Assembly (NCBI GenBank): GCA_001464665.1
Contig: LNDP01000023.1
Coordinates: forward strand, 470,157-534,156
Source of the DNA: Acidobacteria bacterium Ga0074141
GTDB lineage: Bacteria; Acidobacteriota; Blastocatellia; Pyrinomonadales; Pyrinomonadaceae
DNA length: 64,000 nt
Direction: 5' to 3'
Below, piece by piece: positions 46,712 to 55,892 of the stretch (positions are counted from its first letter, which is position 1; each line of letters begins with the position of its first letter). The translations under genes were made by a program, and so were the position numbers. The notes below the pieces were generated by a model. That model was not told where the DNA came from. It searched no databases and worked only from the letters and a program-made list of their open reading frames with translations.

Positions 46712-49359
46712 TGACCCTCAACGGTGATCTCGTGGTCCAGATACCCTTCAAAAGTATCATCGTGCGAGATGACAAAGAGCTGGTCGAAGTGCGTGATCTG
46801 CCCGATCTGCATTGCGAGGTTTTCCCGCCGCTCGGCGTCCATATTGGTAGTCGGCTCGTCAAAAAACGCGATGCGGATATCGGACAATTGCTTCAGCAAC
46901 GCCAGCCTCACAGCAAGCGCCGCCGACATCTGCTCGCCGCCCGAAAGGCTGATGAATGGCCGCTCGTGGCCGCCCTCTTCCACATAAACGCCGTAGTCCT
47001 CGCCCCAACGAAGCGTCCGCTCGGCATTTCCGCCGACCTCGCGAAAGATGCGGTTGGCCTCGGCTGACACGTGGAAAACGTAGTTTCGGGCAACGAGCGG
47101 TGCGGCTTCCTTTAGAGTATCGCGGATGAAGACCGTCGTTTCAAGTATTTTCTCCTGCCGCTCCTTTTCCTGCAGCTCGGCCGAAAGCTCTTTCCTGATC
47201 TCCGCCAGCCGTTCGGACTCAAGCTTGAGTGCCGCGAGCCGCTTTTCCGCACTCTCTATCCGAACCTCGACGCCGGCCATATCGCGTTGAATGCCGCCAA
47301 GCTCTGCACCGGCGGCCGTGTGAGCCTCGCGGTCGTAGCCACGCGTCGCCTCTTCAAATGCCGCGGCGGCCGCGGCCGCTCGCTCGCCCGTTTCATTTAG
47401 AGCGGTAACTGCGTCGCGATAAGCACTTACCAGCCGCGGCAGATCCTTCGCCGCCTGCTCAAATGCGATGAACGTGCGGTAAGCTTCTTCGGTAGAATTG
47501 CGTTCGGCCGTGGCGGCCTGAAGGTCCGCGTCGAGCTTTACAAAATCATCAAGTTGCTCAACGAGCAGTTTCCGCTCGCTCTCGAGCCGCTCCATGTTGC
47601 TCTCGATCTTGGTCACGCTCTCTCGCACTTCCGCCTTCCGGGCGAGCAAGGCCTCCAGCGGACGGATGCCTGAACGCGGATCGCCGAGCTGGTCGAGCCT
47701 CGCCTCGATCTCCGTTACCTTGCCTTCCGCAGCCGGAAGCTGCTCGAGCTTCGACGTAAGCTCGTCGCGTTCCGCAGCCAGCCGAACGCCTTCTTCCTTA
47801 ACCTCTGCGAATCGCCATTCGAGCGTCGGCACCTGCGCAGCAAAACGCTCGGCTGCCTTCGCCTTTGTTAGGTCCGCACGAAGCTCCGCCCGCTCGCGAC
47901 CGAGGTTATCGATAGAACTACGAAGCTCGGCAAATTGGTCAACAAGAAACCCGTCGAGCGTCTGCCCGGGCTGCAGATTCAGGCACTTTTCGCTCAATAT
48001 CGGACATAGGCCATTCCTGATCTCCGCCTGAAACTTCTCGTCGCGTTCCAGTTCGGCATTGAGCCTTGCAAGCTCGGCGGTTATCTCTGAGTCGCGAGCT
48101 TCGAGCGTTCCGGCATTCTCGGCACCGGCGGCCTCGGCACGTGCCTTTGCAAGCTCTTCCTCTGCCGACTTGTATGAAGCCCTCAAACGACGGAGCCTCT
48201 CTTCGGCCGCCTCAACCTGCTTCGCCACAGCCCTGAGCCCCGAAAGCTCCTCGCGAGCCGCGGCGAGTTCTTTATCGAGCTTTCCCTGCTCATCGGCCTT
48301 TGGGCGAAGCTCGGTCAATTCTCGGTGAGCATTCTCGATAGATAGGATCTCGGCCCGCGTGTGGCGTTCCTCGATCTTTATCGCGGCTTCAGCGGCCTCG
48401 ACCTTTGCAAGCTCGGCCCGAAGCCCATCGCGAACGCCGCGTTCCCGTTCCAATTCAGAGAGCCGCTTCAGCGCTTCGCCATGTCGCCCTGCGGCTTCTC
48501 TTACGGCCTCGATCTTTGTTGAAGATTCTCTCGCTCGTTCAAACTCTGCCTCGGCCTGTTTGAGGATCAGCTCCGCACGCCCGCGTTCCGATTCCGCGAC
48601 CTCTTTCTCCTTCGCGGCCTTGTCAAAGCGGTCCTTCGCTTCCTCAAGTTCGGCAACCCGCTTCTTCGCGTCCTCTTCCTTTCGCCGCAGATCATCGATC
48701 TGCTGTTTCAGTTCCCTGAGCAAGATCTCTGTCGCCGCGAGTTCCTCGGCTACCGTTTCAGCCCGGGCAAGCTCGCCTTCGAACCGCGAGGCCTTGTTGT
48801 CGATCACACCGATGCGGGATTCGACAAACCGCTGCGTCTTCAAAAGCTCTTCGGCTCCGCGGCGGTATTCCTCGACCTTGAGCAAAACGTCAAAGGTCCG
48901 CTTTCTCTCGGCAGCCGTTGCCAAGAATATCGCCGTAAACGTCCCCTGCGGAACGCCGATCGCGTGCTTGTAGAGCATCTCGATGTCCGTGCCAGGCTCG
49001 ACGGCAAGATGCTTTCGCAGGAAGCGGCTGACATCCTCTTTCTTTTCTGCGATCCGCGTTTCAAGCTGCGGGTCGAAGACGTAATATCCCGTCCCGGTGT
49101 CGCGATAGACGACGTACTCGCGTTCATCGAGCCCGCTCTCGATGGTCACGCGGGCATTCCCTTTCTTTGCTCCGCGGCTGACGAAGTCGTCCTTCTTATA
49201 GTCGAGAACATCGAACAAAACCCACGCCGCGGCCTCGATCAGCGTAGTTTTGCCCGCACCATTCTCGCCGGAAATGGCCGTCGTCCCGCGCTCGAAATCG
49301 AACACCGCCTCGCGATGGGATTTGATGTTTTCGAGTTGTATCCGCTTTATATGCATCAA
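46708..49359 (-). CDS. sbcC: SbcC/Rad50-like SMC-type ATPase
   Basis: 883 residues (ATG ATG start, 49359 or 49356). Walker A GENGAGKTTLIEAAAW, ~600 residues of Glu/Lys/Arg-rich coiled coil, then signature ISLSGGEQMSAALAVRLALL, Walker B IAFFDEPTTNMD and switch His VISHDDTFE. At the apex a zinc-hook variant is C452-P-I-L-S-E-K-C459 (C-x6-C, not CxxC). Rad50-type proteins tether and remodel DNA ends together with the Mre11/SbcD nuclease, but no sbcD lies in the window. Instead it is coupled to a two-helix membrane protein, which is odd. The close repeat of its 3' end 330 bases away shows local duplication. Confidence 0.92.
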   Translation of the reverse strand: MMHIKRIQLENIKSHREAVFDFERGTTAISGENGAGKTTLIEAAAWVLFDVLDYKKDDFVSRGAKKGNARVTIESGLDEREYVVYRDTGTGYYVFDPQLETRIAEKKEDVSRFLRKHLAVEPGTDIEMLYKHAIGVPQGTFTAIFLATAAERKRTFDVLLKVEEYRRGAEELLKTQRFVESRIGVIDNKASRFEGELARAETVAEELAATEILLRELKQQIDDLRRKEEDAKKRVAELEEAKDRFDKAAKEKEVAESERGRAELILKQAEAEFERARESSTKIEAVREAAGRHGEALKRLSELERERGVRDGLRAELAKVEAAEAAIKIEERHTRAEILSIENAHRELTELRPKADEQGKLDKELAAAREELSGLRAVAKQVEAAEERLRRLRASYKSAEEELAKARAEAAGAENAGTLEARDSEITAELARLNAELERDEKFQAEIRNGLCPILSEKCLNLQPGQTLDGFLVDQFAELRSSIDNLGRERAELRADLTKAKAAERFAAQVPTLEWRFAEVKEEGVRLAAERDELTSKLEQLPAAEGKVTEIEARLDQLGDPRSGIRPLEALLARKAEVRESVTKIESNMERLESERKLLVEQLDDFVKLDADLQAATAERNSTEEAYRTFIAFEQAAKDLPRLVSAYRDAVTALNETGERAAAAAAAFEEATRGYDREAHTAAGAELGGIQRDMAGVEVRIESAEKRLAALKLESERLAEIRKELSAELQEKERQEKILETTVFIRDTLKEAAPLVARNYVFHVSAEANRIFREVGGNAERTLRWGEDYGVYVEEGGHERPFISLSGGEQMSAALAVRLALLKQLSDIRIAFFDEPTTNMDAERRENLAMQIGQITHFDQLFVISHDDTFEGYLDHEITVEGQ

Positions 49360-49487
49360 TTAGCTGCGGTTCCGAGCAACCGGGCCGCGCGCTGAACGCC
49401 GTGTAACACTTACACTTTGATTCTAAGCGAACTTACTGCGGATTCGAAAACAGGAAGGGTCTCATAGTAATCTCGTAGTGAGATATT

Positions 49488-49784
49488 ATGAAAATTGCAC
49501 CCGGAGAAGCGGTCATTGCGGTCTTGCACACGCCGAGAGAAAAGCTGTTTGGCATCCTCGACGAAATATCGGCGGCGGGCATTTCCTTGCGGGCGATCGA
49601 GCTAAGCTATTTCGATGATTGGGTCGGCTCGATCGCCGAGGGCGAGCAATATCTGCCGATGAGCGATTATTTTGTCCCGATGTGGCGGGTCGAGCGCGTT
49701 ACTCGCGACGAAGGCACACTGGACGCGCCCTCGCTTTCGGAGCATTTTGAAAAGCGGACTGGAAAAAATCTGGGCGAGTTTTAG
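49488..49784 (+). CDS. Small cytoplasmic protein of unknown function
   Basis: 98 residues with GTGAG five bases before the ATG. APGEAVIAVLHTPREKLFGIL and SLRAIELSYFDDWVGSIAEG are seen; then YLPMSDYFVPMWRVERV. No membrane or signal sequence. The layout resembles a small alpha-beta domain, but the family is not recognised. It is divergent from sbcC and convergent with the DUF4097-like gene 2 bases away. Confidence 0.65.
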   Translation: MKIAPGEAVIAVLHTPREKLFGILDEISAAGISLRAIELSYFDDWVGSIAEGEQYLPMSDYFVPMWRVERVTRDEGTLDAPSLSEHFEKRTGKNLGEF

Positions 49785-49786
49785 CC

Positions 49787-50815
49787 TTACGGCTCGAGCC
49801 GGACTATCTGAATTCTGCCGCTGCTCGTCGTCAGCGTAACGTTGCAGGCTTCGCCGGTGCCGATCTTTGCGACAACATTCTTGCCGCCTGGCGTTATGTT
49901 TTCGGTAATGGTCTCGACCGGTATCGCGGCATTGAAACTCCCAAAGCCGTAAGCCGCCGAGACCGTGCAGTTGCCATTTTCGGGGACAAGCATTCTCAAA
50001 GTTCCGTTCGACGTTTTGAAATTATAGATGCCGCCCGCCAGAAAGCCGCCTTCGAATTGCAGCGATCCCGTGATCGAGTTTGCTTCGATCTGACGGTGCC
50101 CGACCCGCTGAAGCATTATCGAACCCGAATTTGTTTTTACCTTGAGCAGATCGCTCGACTCGATCGGCTCGAGCCCATAAACAATGATGTTGCCGGTCGT
50201 GCTGTCGAGCGAAAGGCTGCCCGAGGAATTCGTAACGATCAGGTCGCCCTGCAAGGCTGACGCTGAGATGCCGCCGGTGATATTCCGGAGCGAGATATTG
50301 CCCTCGACGATCTTGAGGCTGACCTTGCGGACAGAGTCGACCGAAGTGGTCGCCGAGCGGCCATGAAAATTGAGCGTCGCACCGTGCGGGACGTCCATTT
50401 CAACGCTATCGCCGGAAAGGCACTCGCCCCGCTGTGCGGCGGTTTGCCCCTCGATGGCAGTCGGGGTTGCCCAGATCCAGGTGGCATTTCCCGACCGAGG
50501 AGCACGCTCGAGCACGCGTATCCCAAATTTTCGCCCCGAGCGCACTAGGATCCTTACTTCATTCCGATCCCAGCCATTAACCTTAAGCTCGCCTTCAGAT
50601 ATGCAAAACTTGAGATTGACGTTCTGTTCGGCGGCAACCCGAAGTTCGGTGTCCGTGCGTTGGCCTGGAAAAGCAGGGGCCGTCGGAGCAACACGTACGG
50701 TCCGCGGAACCGGCGGAACTTTCGGTACCGGAGGTACAGGCGGCGTTTGGGCCTGAGCCGCTGCCCCGACGAAAAGCACTAGTGCGAAAACTGAACTGTT
50801 GATGAAAGACCGCAT
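49787..50815 (-). CDS. Exported DUF4097-type beta-helix protein
   Basis: 342 residues. Signal peptide (INSSVFALVLFVGAAAQAQ), Pro-rich linker (PPVPPVPKVPPVPRTVR), then repeated short strands LKIVEGNISLRNITGGISAS, LIVTNSSGSLSLDSTTGNII, SITGSLQFEGGFLAGGIYNFKTSNGTLRM. This is the DUF4097/DUF4098 'putative adhesin' pattern often found next to ECF sigma and anti-sigma genes. It is the last gene of a run that begins with moxR. Envelope stress output is inferred. Confidence 0.85.
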   Translation of the reverse strand: MRSFINSSVFALVLFVGAAAQAQTPPVPPVPKVPPVPRTVRVAPTAPAFPGQRTDTELRVAAEQNVNLKFCISEGELKVNGWDRNEVRILVRSGRKFGIRVLERAPRSGNATWIWATPTAIEGQTAAQRGECLSGDSVEMDVPHGATLNFHGRSATTSVDSVRKVSLKIVEGNISLRNITGGISASALQGDLIVTNSSGSLSLDSTTGNIIVYGLEPIESSDLLKVKTNSGSIMLQRVGHRQIEANSITGSLQFEGGFLAGGIYNFKTSNGTLRMLVPENGNCTVSAAYGFGSFNAAIPVETITENITPGGKNVVAKIGTGEACNVTLTTSSGRIQIVRLEP

Positions 50816-50830
50816 TGTCGTAAACCGCCC

Positions 50831-51724
50831 TTATTGCAGCGAGGCAAGCAGTTCCTCCTTCTGCCCGACGGAGTTAAGCAGGTCGATCTTGTCCTGATAT
50901 GAAGAGTAGAGCACCTGACGGGCCGCTTGATTGTTCGGATTTTTCCGAACGACCTCGCGCATCTGCTTGATCGAATTCTCGACCACCGCAAGGTCGCGTT
51001 CAAACGAAACGCGGGACGAAGGCGAAAGCACCCGGTCCTTTTGCGAGTCATACGAGGCCTTGAGGGTCTCGATCGTGTTCAGGTAACTGTCCTCGCCCGG
51101 CACATATAGCGCATTTACCGGACGGAAGTTGCCGGCCGGCGGCCTTGCAACGTTATCCGGACGGTAAGCGGCGTGAGTCGCCCTAGCCGGACTCGCCTTT
51201 GGCTGTTCGGTGCGTACCGGAAGAGCTTCCGGTTGTGCCGCAGCGACCTCAGTATTCACCGGCGGTGCATTTCTGACGGTCGGCATCGGTTCAGCACTAA
51301 CGGTAGCAGCAGGTTGCGGAACTGCTGCAATGTCACTGGTCGTACCATCGAGCCCGCCGCCCGGAAGGAAGATGAACGCAAAAAAGCCAAAAAGAACAAG
51401 CACGGCCGCCGCAGTCGCAAGCGAAGGGCTGGCGAGCATCGAGGTAAAGCCGACGTAGATTCGATGCCAAAGCGGAACATGTGCCCGCTCGGTTTCGATG
51501 GCATCATTGATCCGCGACCAAAGCCGCTGCGTCGGGACAAGCATGTTCACGTCGCTTTCCACCGTGGCCATCACGAAGGACATTTCCTCCTCGGCCTCGG
51601 CGAGCATTAAGGCGCAGGTATCGCAATCGGAGATATGGTTCGAGATGAGAATAGTCTCCTCGCCCTTTGTCTCGCCGTCCAGAAACGCCTGAAGCGTTCC
51701 GATGTCTATACAATTCCTGCTCAT
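50831..51724 (-). CDS. Zinc-finger anti-sigma factor (membrane)
   Basis: 297 residues from ATG 51724, overlapping the sigma-factor stop (ATGA). N-terminal zf-HC2 domain with H-x3-C-x2-C (NHISDCDTCALML), a central membrane helix (LATAAAVLVLFGFFAFIFL), and a periplasmic part rich in Pro/Ala with a C-terminal helical domain (YDSQKDRVL, VENSIKQMREVVRKNPNNQA). It would hold the adjacent ECF sigma factor inactive at the membrane until an envelope signal. The coupling secures equal synthesis. Confidence 0.93.
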   Translation of the reverse strand: MSRNCIDIGTLQAFLDGETKGEETILISNHISDCDTCALMLAEAEEEMSFVMATVESDVNMLVPTQRLWSRINDAIETERAHVPLWHRIYVGFTSMLASPSLATAAAVLVLFGFFAFIFLPGGGLDGTTSDIAAVPQPAATVSAEPMPTVRNAPPVNTEVAAAQPEALPVRTEQPKASPARATHAAYRPDNVARPPAGNFRPVNALYVPGEDSYLNTIETLKASYDSQKDRVLSPSSRVSFERDLAVVENSIKQMREVVRKNPNNQAARQVLYSSYQDKIDLLNSVGQKEELLASLQ

Positions 51725-52296
51725 ACCTGCTCCTCGCCCTTCTTTCCGTAAAATCTCAAAAACTCTTGCCGGGCGCGTGCGACATAAGTTCCAATGCTTG
51801 TTTCTTTGATCTCGAGCGCATTGGCGATCTCTCTGTATGAAAGCCCCTGCTGTTTTAGTATCAGGCAACTCCTGAGCGGTTCACGTATCTTGCCCAGGGC
51901 TTTCTGTATCTCGCTTACTTCGGCCTTCTGTTCGTATTCCGATTCGACCGAATATACATCGTTTTCCGCTGACTGTTTGACGTAATTTTCGTCTCTCGTG
52001 TTCGCCCTAACCTTTCCGCGGACAGTGTTTTTGGCGAGATTAAGCGCCACGCGGATCAGCCACGGCCGAAGCATCTCCTCGTCCGTTATCGAATCACGAT
52101 GATGATAATACTTTAGAAAGACCTCCTGCGTAACGTCTTCGGCGAGGGCTGCGTCGCGGACGACCGAACGCGCAGCTCGATAGACCGTCCGATGGTGAAG
52201 CGAAAATGCCTCCTCGAAACCGATGGTCTCTGTCGCTGCTGCGGCCGCTGCTTGCTCGGACATCGAGTCCACGAATATTTCCGTCGCCTTGATCAT
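51721..52296 (-). CDS. ECF sigma factor (RpoE-like)
   Basis: 191 residues. Region 2: LHHRTVYRAARSVVRDAALAEDVTQEVFLKYY; region 4: IREPLRSCLILKQQGLSYREIANALEIKETSIGTYVARARQEF. Partner of the overlapping anti-sigma gene. An internal Glu/Asp-rich linker (RDENYVKQSAENDVYSVESE) separates the regions. It probably transcribes its own operon and envelope genes. Confidence 0.95.
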   Translation of the reverse strand: MIKATEIFVDSMSEQAAAAAATETIGFEEAFSLHHRTVYRAARSVVRDAALAEDVTQEVFLKYYHHRDSITDEEMLRPWLIRVALNLAKNTVRGKVRANTRDENYVKQSAENDVYSVESEYEQKAEVSEIQKALGKIREPLRSCLILKQQGLSYREIANALEIKETSIGTYVARARQEFLRFYGKKGEEQV

Positions 52297-52367
52297 TACT
52301 AAGCATTCATTAAATGCCCGTCACAAGACAATACACCATTGAACGCGTGTTTGTGACAGAAGGTGTT

Positions 52368-53804
52368 TCAGAATTTGACCGGCAGCACTTCGTCCGTTGG
52401 GTCAAGGTCAACTGGCAAAAGTTCCTCGGCAACCAGTAGAACGGTCGTATCTGCCCCGGCAGTAAAGCCATCGTCGTCATTTATTTCGGCGGTGTTGATC
52501 GGCACGCGGTCGTCAGTAAAAATAGGCTCGGCATATGCGAGCCGTTTGAGGCAATCGTGAAGATGCCGCGAACCGGACCCAAAATCCCCAACGTCTTCGC
52601 CGATCACGAGCCGAACCTCGGCCTCCGATTCGATCAGCCTGTCGATCACCGCAGCCGCCCGGCTAACGGCGGCCTCAAATCTTTCGTTGATCTGCGGCCT
52701 GCCTTCGCGTTCGCTTTCGACGATCTCGCGAAGCGTCAGCCGCTTTTCCTCTGCGGTCGGAAGCCTGAGGTCAAAAAAGACCTGCACCCGCAAGCTCTCA
52801 TCGGCCGCTGTCTCGCGGACGATCACGCCGCGAGACCTCGCCGTCGCTTTCCAATCGATCTGCCGCGGATCGTCGGTCGGCTGATATGCCCGGAGCGAGA
52901 GCAGGTCGTAGCCCGCTCCGCGTTTCATCAGCGGCCGCCTTCCGGCAACGGCCGAAAATACGTCCGGAAGGTCATCCTGTTCGGCGAGCTGCGGAAATAC
53001 GACGAGTTCTGTCTCCTTCGCCGAAAGCCGTCGCCGGTGGCGAAAAAAGGCAAACGGAAACTTCGTGGCTATCTCAAAATCGCTTATGACAAGCCGGCCG
53101 CGATGAGGAAATGTGTGGAACGAACGGCTCTCTTCCGTCTCACCGCGGGCGACAAAGGGAAAATAATCGAGAATGCGGCGGATGACGGGCGGCTTGGCCA
53201 GGCGACGCATTATAAACGGCGGCACAATCCCGCCGAGTTCCTTCTCGGCGAGCGACCTTTCGCGGTCCCTTCCGCGAACCTCCGCCACGATCGAAAAGGC
53301 CGGAAAAAGCCGCTTTCGGTTCGTCAGCCCGACCAGTATCGGCGTTTCTTCGCAAGCGAAGATCGTCTCGGGAAACCGCATCCGGACGTCGAGTTTCTTG
53401 AGGTTCATCGCCCCGGCCGCAAAACCGGCGATCATCGCCCCGACGAGGATCGAGAGCACAAGGAAAAGCAGATTGTTGCCCGTGTTCCACGCCGAAAAAC
53501 CGACGATGATAAGAAGCCCGAGCATGATCGCTCCGCCAAGCGTGAACTCGAACGGCAGGTTCATCTGCGAGGCCTCGCGGCTTGCGTTTCGAGCCAGCGG
53601 CGGCACGACAAAGATCAGTATCAGTAGGACGAAGACGAGCGAGAGAACGGCCGCGGTTATCGCAAGCGTCCGCTCGCCGGAGCGGTGAGCAACAACGGTA
53701 AGCACCGCGAGCCCGATACCGGCAAAAACGACCGCAAGTCCGACAAGCGCGTTGCGGAGGTCGCGGACGCTGAAGAGTTCACGGATCTTTCGTAGTTTGG
53801 ACAA
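52368..53804 (-). CDS. DUF58-domain membrane protein
   Basis: 478 residues. Two N-terminal membrane-helix pairs (LVGLAVVFAGIGLAVLTVV, LLILIFVVPPL, GGAIMLGLLIIVGFSAWNTG, LLFLVLSILVGAMIAGFAAG) and the DUF58 hallmark LRAYQPTDDPRQIDWKATARSR. DUF58 proteins partner with MoxR ATPases encoded next to them, as here (moxR 20 bases upstream). Function in envelope biogenesis or stress is inferred from the family. The long N-terminal membrane part is larger than usual. Confidence 0.92.
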   Translation of the reverse strand: MSKLRKIRELFSVRDLRNALVGLAVVFAGIGLAVLTVVAHRSGERTLAITAAVLSLVFVLLILIFVVPPLARNASREASQMNLPFEFTLGGAIMLGLLIIVGFSAWNTGNNLLFLVLSILVGAMIAGFAAGAMNLKKLDVRMRFPETIFACEETPILVGLTNRKRLFPAFSIVAEVRGRDRERSLAEKELGGIVPPFIMRRLAKPPVIRRILDYFPFVARGETEESRSFHTFPHRGRLVISDFEIATKFPFAFFRHRRRLSAKETELVVFPQLAEQDDLPDVFSAVAGRRPLMKRGAGYDLLSLRAYQPTDDPRQIDWKATARSRGVIVRETAADESLRVQVFFDLRLPTAEEKRLTLREIVESEREGRPQINERFEAAVSRAAAVIDRLIESEAEVRLVIGEDVGDFGSGSRHLHDCLKRLAYAEPIFTDDRVPINTAEINDDDGFTAGADTTVLLVAEELLPVDLDPTDEVLPVKF

Positions 53805-53823
53805 ATCTTGGAGCTCCGCCGAC

Positions 53824-54840
53824 CTAGATCGGGACGGCGATCTTTGTCAGCATATCGGTGAGTATCGCCTCCGCTTCCCGTATACGATTTCGCAGGCCGG
53901 ATGCCCGCGAGCTGATCACGATCCTATGGGCAAAACACGGCAATACGAGATTCTTTACGTCGTCGGCGATGCAATAGTCGCGGCCATCTACAAGTGCATT
54001 TGCCTGTGCGACACGGAAAAGAGCCAGCGAGCCGCGAGGGCTGACGCCGAGCTCAAGCGACTCGGACCGGCGGGTCGCATCGACTATCTGCAATAAATAC
54101 TCGATCAACGCCTCATCGACGCGAACCCTGCGGGCGATCTCTTGCAGCTTTATCACGTCCGAGTCTGACGCCTGAGGTTGGATGTTTGCGATCGGGTCGC
54201 GGAATTCGCGGTCGTGCAGCATTGCCCGCTCGTCGTCCTTGCCCGGGTAACCCATCTGAATGCGGAGCATAAAGCGGTCAAGCTGTGACTCAGGCAACGG
54301 ATAAGTGCCGTGGTGCTCGACCGGGTTCTGCGTCGCGATCACCATAAAGGGTTCCGGCAGACGACGCGTCGTGCCGTCCACGGTGACTTGTTCCTCGGCC
54401 ATCGCCTCAAGCAAGGCCGACTGCGACTTCGGCGTCGCTCGGTTGATCTCGTCCGCGAGAACAATGTTGGCGAAGATCGGCCCCGGCCGCCATTGGAACT
54501 CGCCCGCCCCCTGATCAAAGATCGAGAGCCCGACAATGTCTGCCGGCAAAAGGTCGGATGTGAACTGGATTCGGTGCGACGTCAGCTCAAGCGAACGCGC
54601 CAACGCGTTGGCGAGCGTCGTCTTGCCGATGCCCGGCACGTCCTCGATCAGAAGATGCCCGCGGGCGAGGAGCGTCACCACCGCAAGGCGGACGACGTCC
54701 TGCTTTCCGCGAATGACCGATTCGACCGAAGAGCGAACGCGGCCGATCAAGGCATAATGATCGAACGCCGGATCGGGAGCGCTGACAGCGGGCACTGTCT
54801 CTGTCACTGCTATATCTCGCATTAATTGGCGGTTCTCCAT
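53824..54840 (-). CDS. MoxR-family AAA+ ATPase
   Basis: 338 residues. Walker A VPGIGKTT (residues 68-75), Walker B IVLADEINRATPKSQSALLEAM, and GTYPLPESQLDRFML as the sensor/arginine-finger region. MoxR proteins act as chaperones for assembling complexes with VWA or DUF58 partners. First gene of the minus-strand run with DUF58, ECF sigma, anti-sigma and DUF4097-like genes. A GGGCG/CGCCC hairpin lies just before its start. Confidence 0.95.
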   Translation of the reverse strand: MENRQLMRDIAVTETVPAVSAPDPAFDHYALIGRVRSSVESVIRGKQDVVRLAVVTLLARGHLLIEDVPGIGKTTLANALARSLELTSHRIQFTSDLLPADIVGLSIFDQGAGEFQWRPGPIFANIVLADEINRATPKSQSALLEAMAEEQVTVDGTTRRLPEPFMVIATQNPVEHHGTYPLPESQLDRFMLRIQMGYPGKDDERAMLHDREFRDPIANIQPQASDSDVIKLQEIARRVRVDEALIEYLLQIVDATRRSESLELGVSPRGSLALFRVAQANALVDGRDYCIADDVKNLVLPCFAHRIVISSRASGLRNRIREAEAILTDMLTKIAVPI

Positions 54841-55042
54841 TTGGAAGGGCGAATGTTCCGCCCATCTATCTTACTAAATCTCGGCCACTTGTTGCATCCG
54901 ATATTTTCGCGGAGCTCGTTTGTCTGTGTTCGCTGCCTGAGGCCGGACACCCCTGATTTGCAAATCTGCATCCAAAACATCTAAACTTTTGGAACATTTT
55001 CGTTGTTTTTTCGTGTTCGGTTTGATGGAGTTTTCGCGAAAT

Positions 55043-55522
55043 ATGATGTCCGTAACAAAGAACCGCAAGAGTCAGCAGGGTTTTAACCTTATCGAGTTGA
55101 TGATCGTTATGGCGATCATCGGCCTTATCATCGGCGTCGGTGCCCTCGCTTGGGGTGCGATGATCCGCTCGGGTAATGAAGCAGCCGCGACCGGTACGAT
55201 CGATCGCATTCGTACGTATCAGGCTCAATACGCCTCCCGAAACAAAGGCAAGTTCGGCACGTTCGACGATCTCATCCGAGTTTCGGGGCTCGACGAACAG
55301 TTTGCCGGTGAACGGCCGGTCGTTAACGGATATGTTTTCACATTGACGGTCGAGGAGCCGAGCGATGCACGGCCCGGATTTTACTCGATCACCGCCGATC
55401 CGCAAGTCGCCGAAGGCGTCACAGCAACCGGAACGAGGCATTTTTACACCGATTCGGCGATCAGCACAATAAAAGCGACCGACGAGAACCGGCCCGCGAA
55501 AGCCGATGATCCTGCGATCTAG
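55043..55522 (+). CDS. Type IV pilin-like or type II pseudopilin
   Basis: 159 residues from ATG 55043 (a second ATG at 55046 and one at 55025 are alternatives). Prepilin peptidase site QQG/FNLIELM followed by a hydrophobic helix IVMAIIGLIIGVGALAWGAM with the usual Glu5. The rest (YQAQYASRNKGKFGTFDDLI, GYVFTLTVEEPSDARPGFYSI) is typical of GspG/PilA-type subunits. It stands alone; pilus assembly genes are not in the window, so it may belong to a dispersed type IV pilus or secretion system. Confidence 0.9.
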   Translation: MMSVTKNRKSQQGFNLIELMIVMAIIGLIIGVGALAWGAMIRSGNEAAATGTIDRIRTYQAQYASRNKGKFGTFDDLIRVSGLDEQFAGERPVVNGYVFTLTVEEPSDARPGFYSITADPQVAEGVTATGTRHFYTDSAISTIKATDENRPAKADDPAI

Positions 55523-55529
55523 ACCAACT

Positions 55530-55604
55530 GCCGACTTAGCTCAGTGGTAGAGCACTCGCTTCACACGCGATAGGTCAGAAGTTCAAATCTTCTAGTCGGC
55601 ACCA
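55530..55604 (+). tRNA. tRNA-Val (anticodon CAC)
   Basis: Acceptor GCCGACT/AGTCGGC, anticodon loop TTCACAC within stem TCGC/GCGA, T loop with GTTCAAATC, and encoded CCA (55602-55604). The anticodon reads GTG codons. It starts 7 bases after the pilin stop and ends in its own strong terminator, so it may be co-transcribed with the pilin gene. Confidence 0.96.
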
Positions 55605-55611
55605 TTCACAC

Positions 55612-55654
55612 AAAAGCAAAAAGGCAGCCCGTTTTGAGCTGCCTTTTTGCTTTT
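55612..55654. terminator. Strong bidirectional terminator after tRNA-Val(CAC)
   Basis: A perfect 17-bp stem (AAAAGCAAAAAGGCAGC with its complement) around the loop CCGTTTTGA, flanked by A and T runs. It also ends the minus-strand small gene at 55668. Confidence 0.93.
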
Positions 55655-55667
55655 GAAATTGGTCTGG

Positions 55668-55892
55668 TTAATCGATCTCGCCGTCTAGCCTTGCCGCGAC
55701 AAAGCCCATGCTAAAGGAGGGCTTTTTCGGCCTGTCGTCCTTAGGCGGACGCTTCTCGCCCTCCGGCCGGACGACCGGCGGTTTCGGCTTCGGTGGTGGA
55801 TCCTTTTTATCATCCTTTTTCTGCGCCGAAACGGTGAACGACATCACCGCCACGATCGCAAAACCCATTAAAATGTTTTTAAATGACTTCAT
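55668..55892 (-). CDS. Small exported Pro/Lys-rich protein
   Basis: 74 residues from ATG 55892 with GAGGAA upstream. Signal peptide (FKNILMGFAIVAVMSFTVSAQ), then a highly charged KKDDKKDPPPKPKPPVV region and a short end with SFSMGFVAARLDGE. The mature chain is likely disordered. Function unknown. A longer in-frame start at 56006 lacks a signal and is rejected. Confidence 0.6.
   Translation of the reverse strand: MKSFKNILMGFAIVAVMSFTVSAQKKDDKKDPPPKPKPPVVRPEGEKRPPKDDRPKKPSFSMGFVAARLDGEID

Noticed and set aside
45145-49359. Calling the sbcC-membrane-rnhA stretch a known defence system
   Set aside because: No named defence system with this exact gene set is known to me, and no nuclease partner or mobile-island marker is present. 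It is kept only as a hypothesis in the findings.
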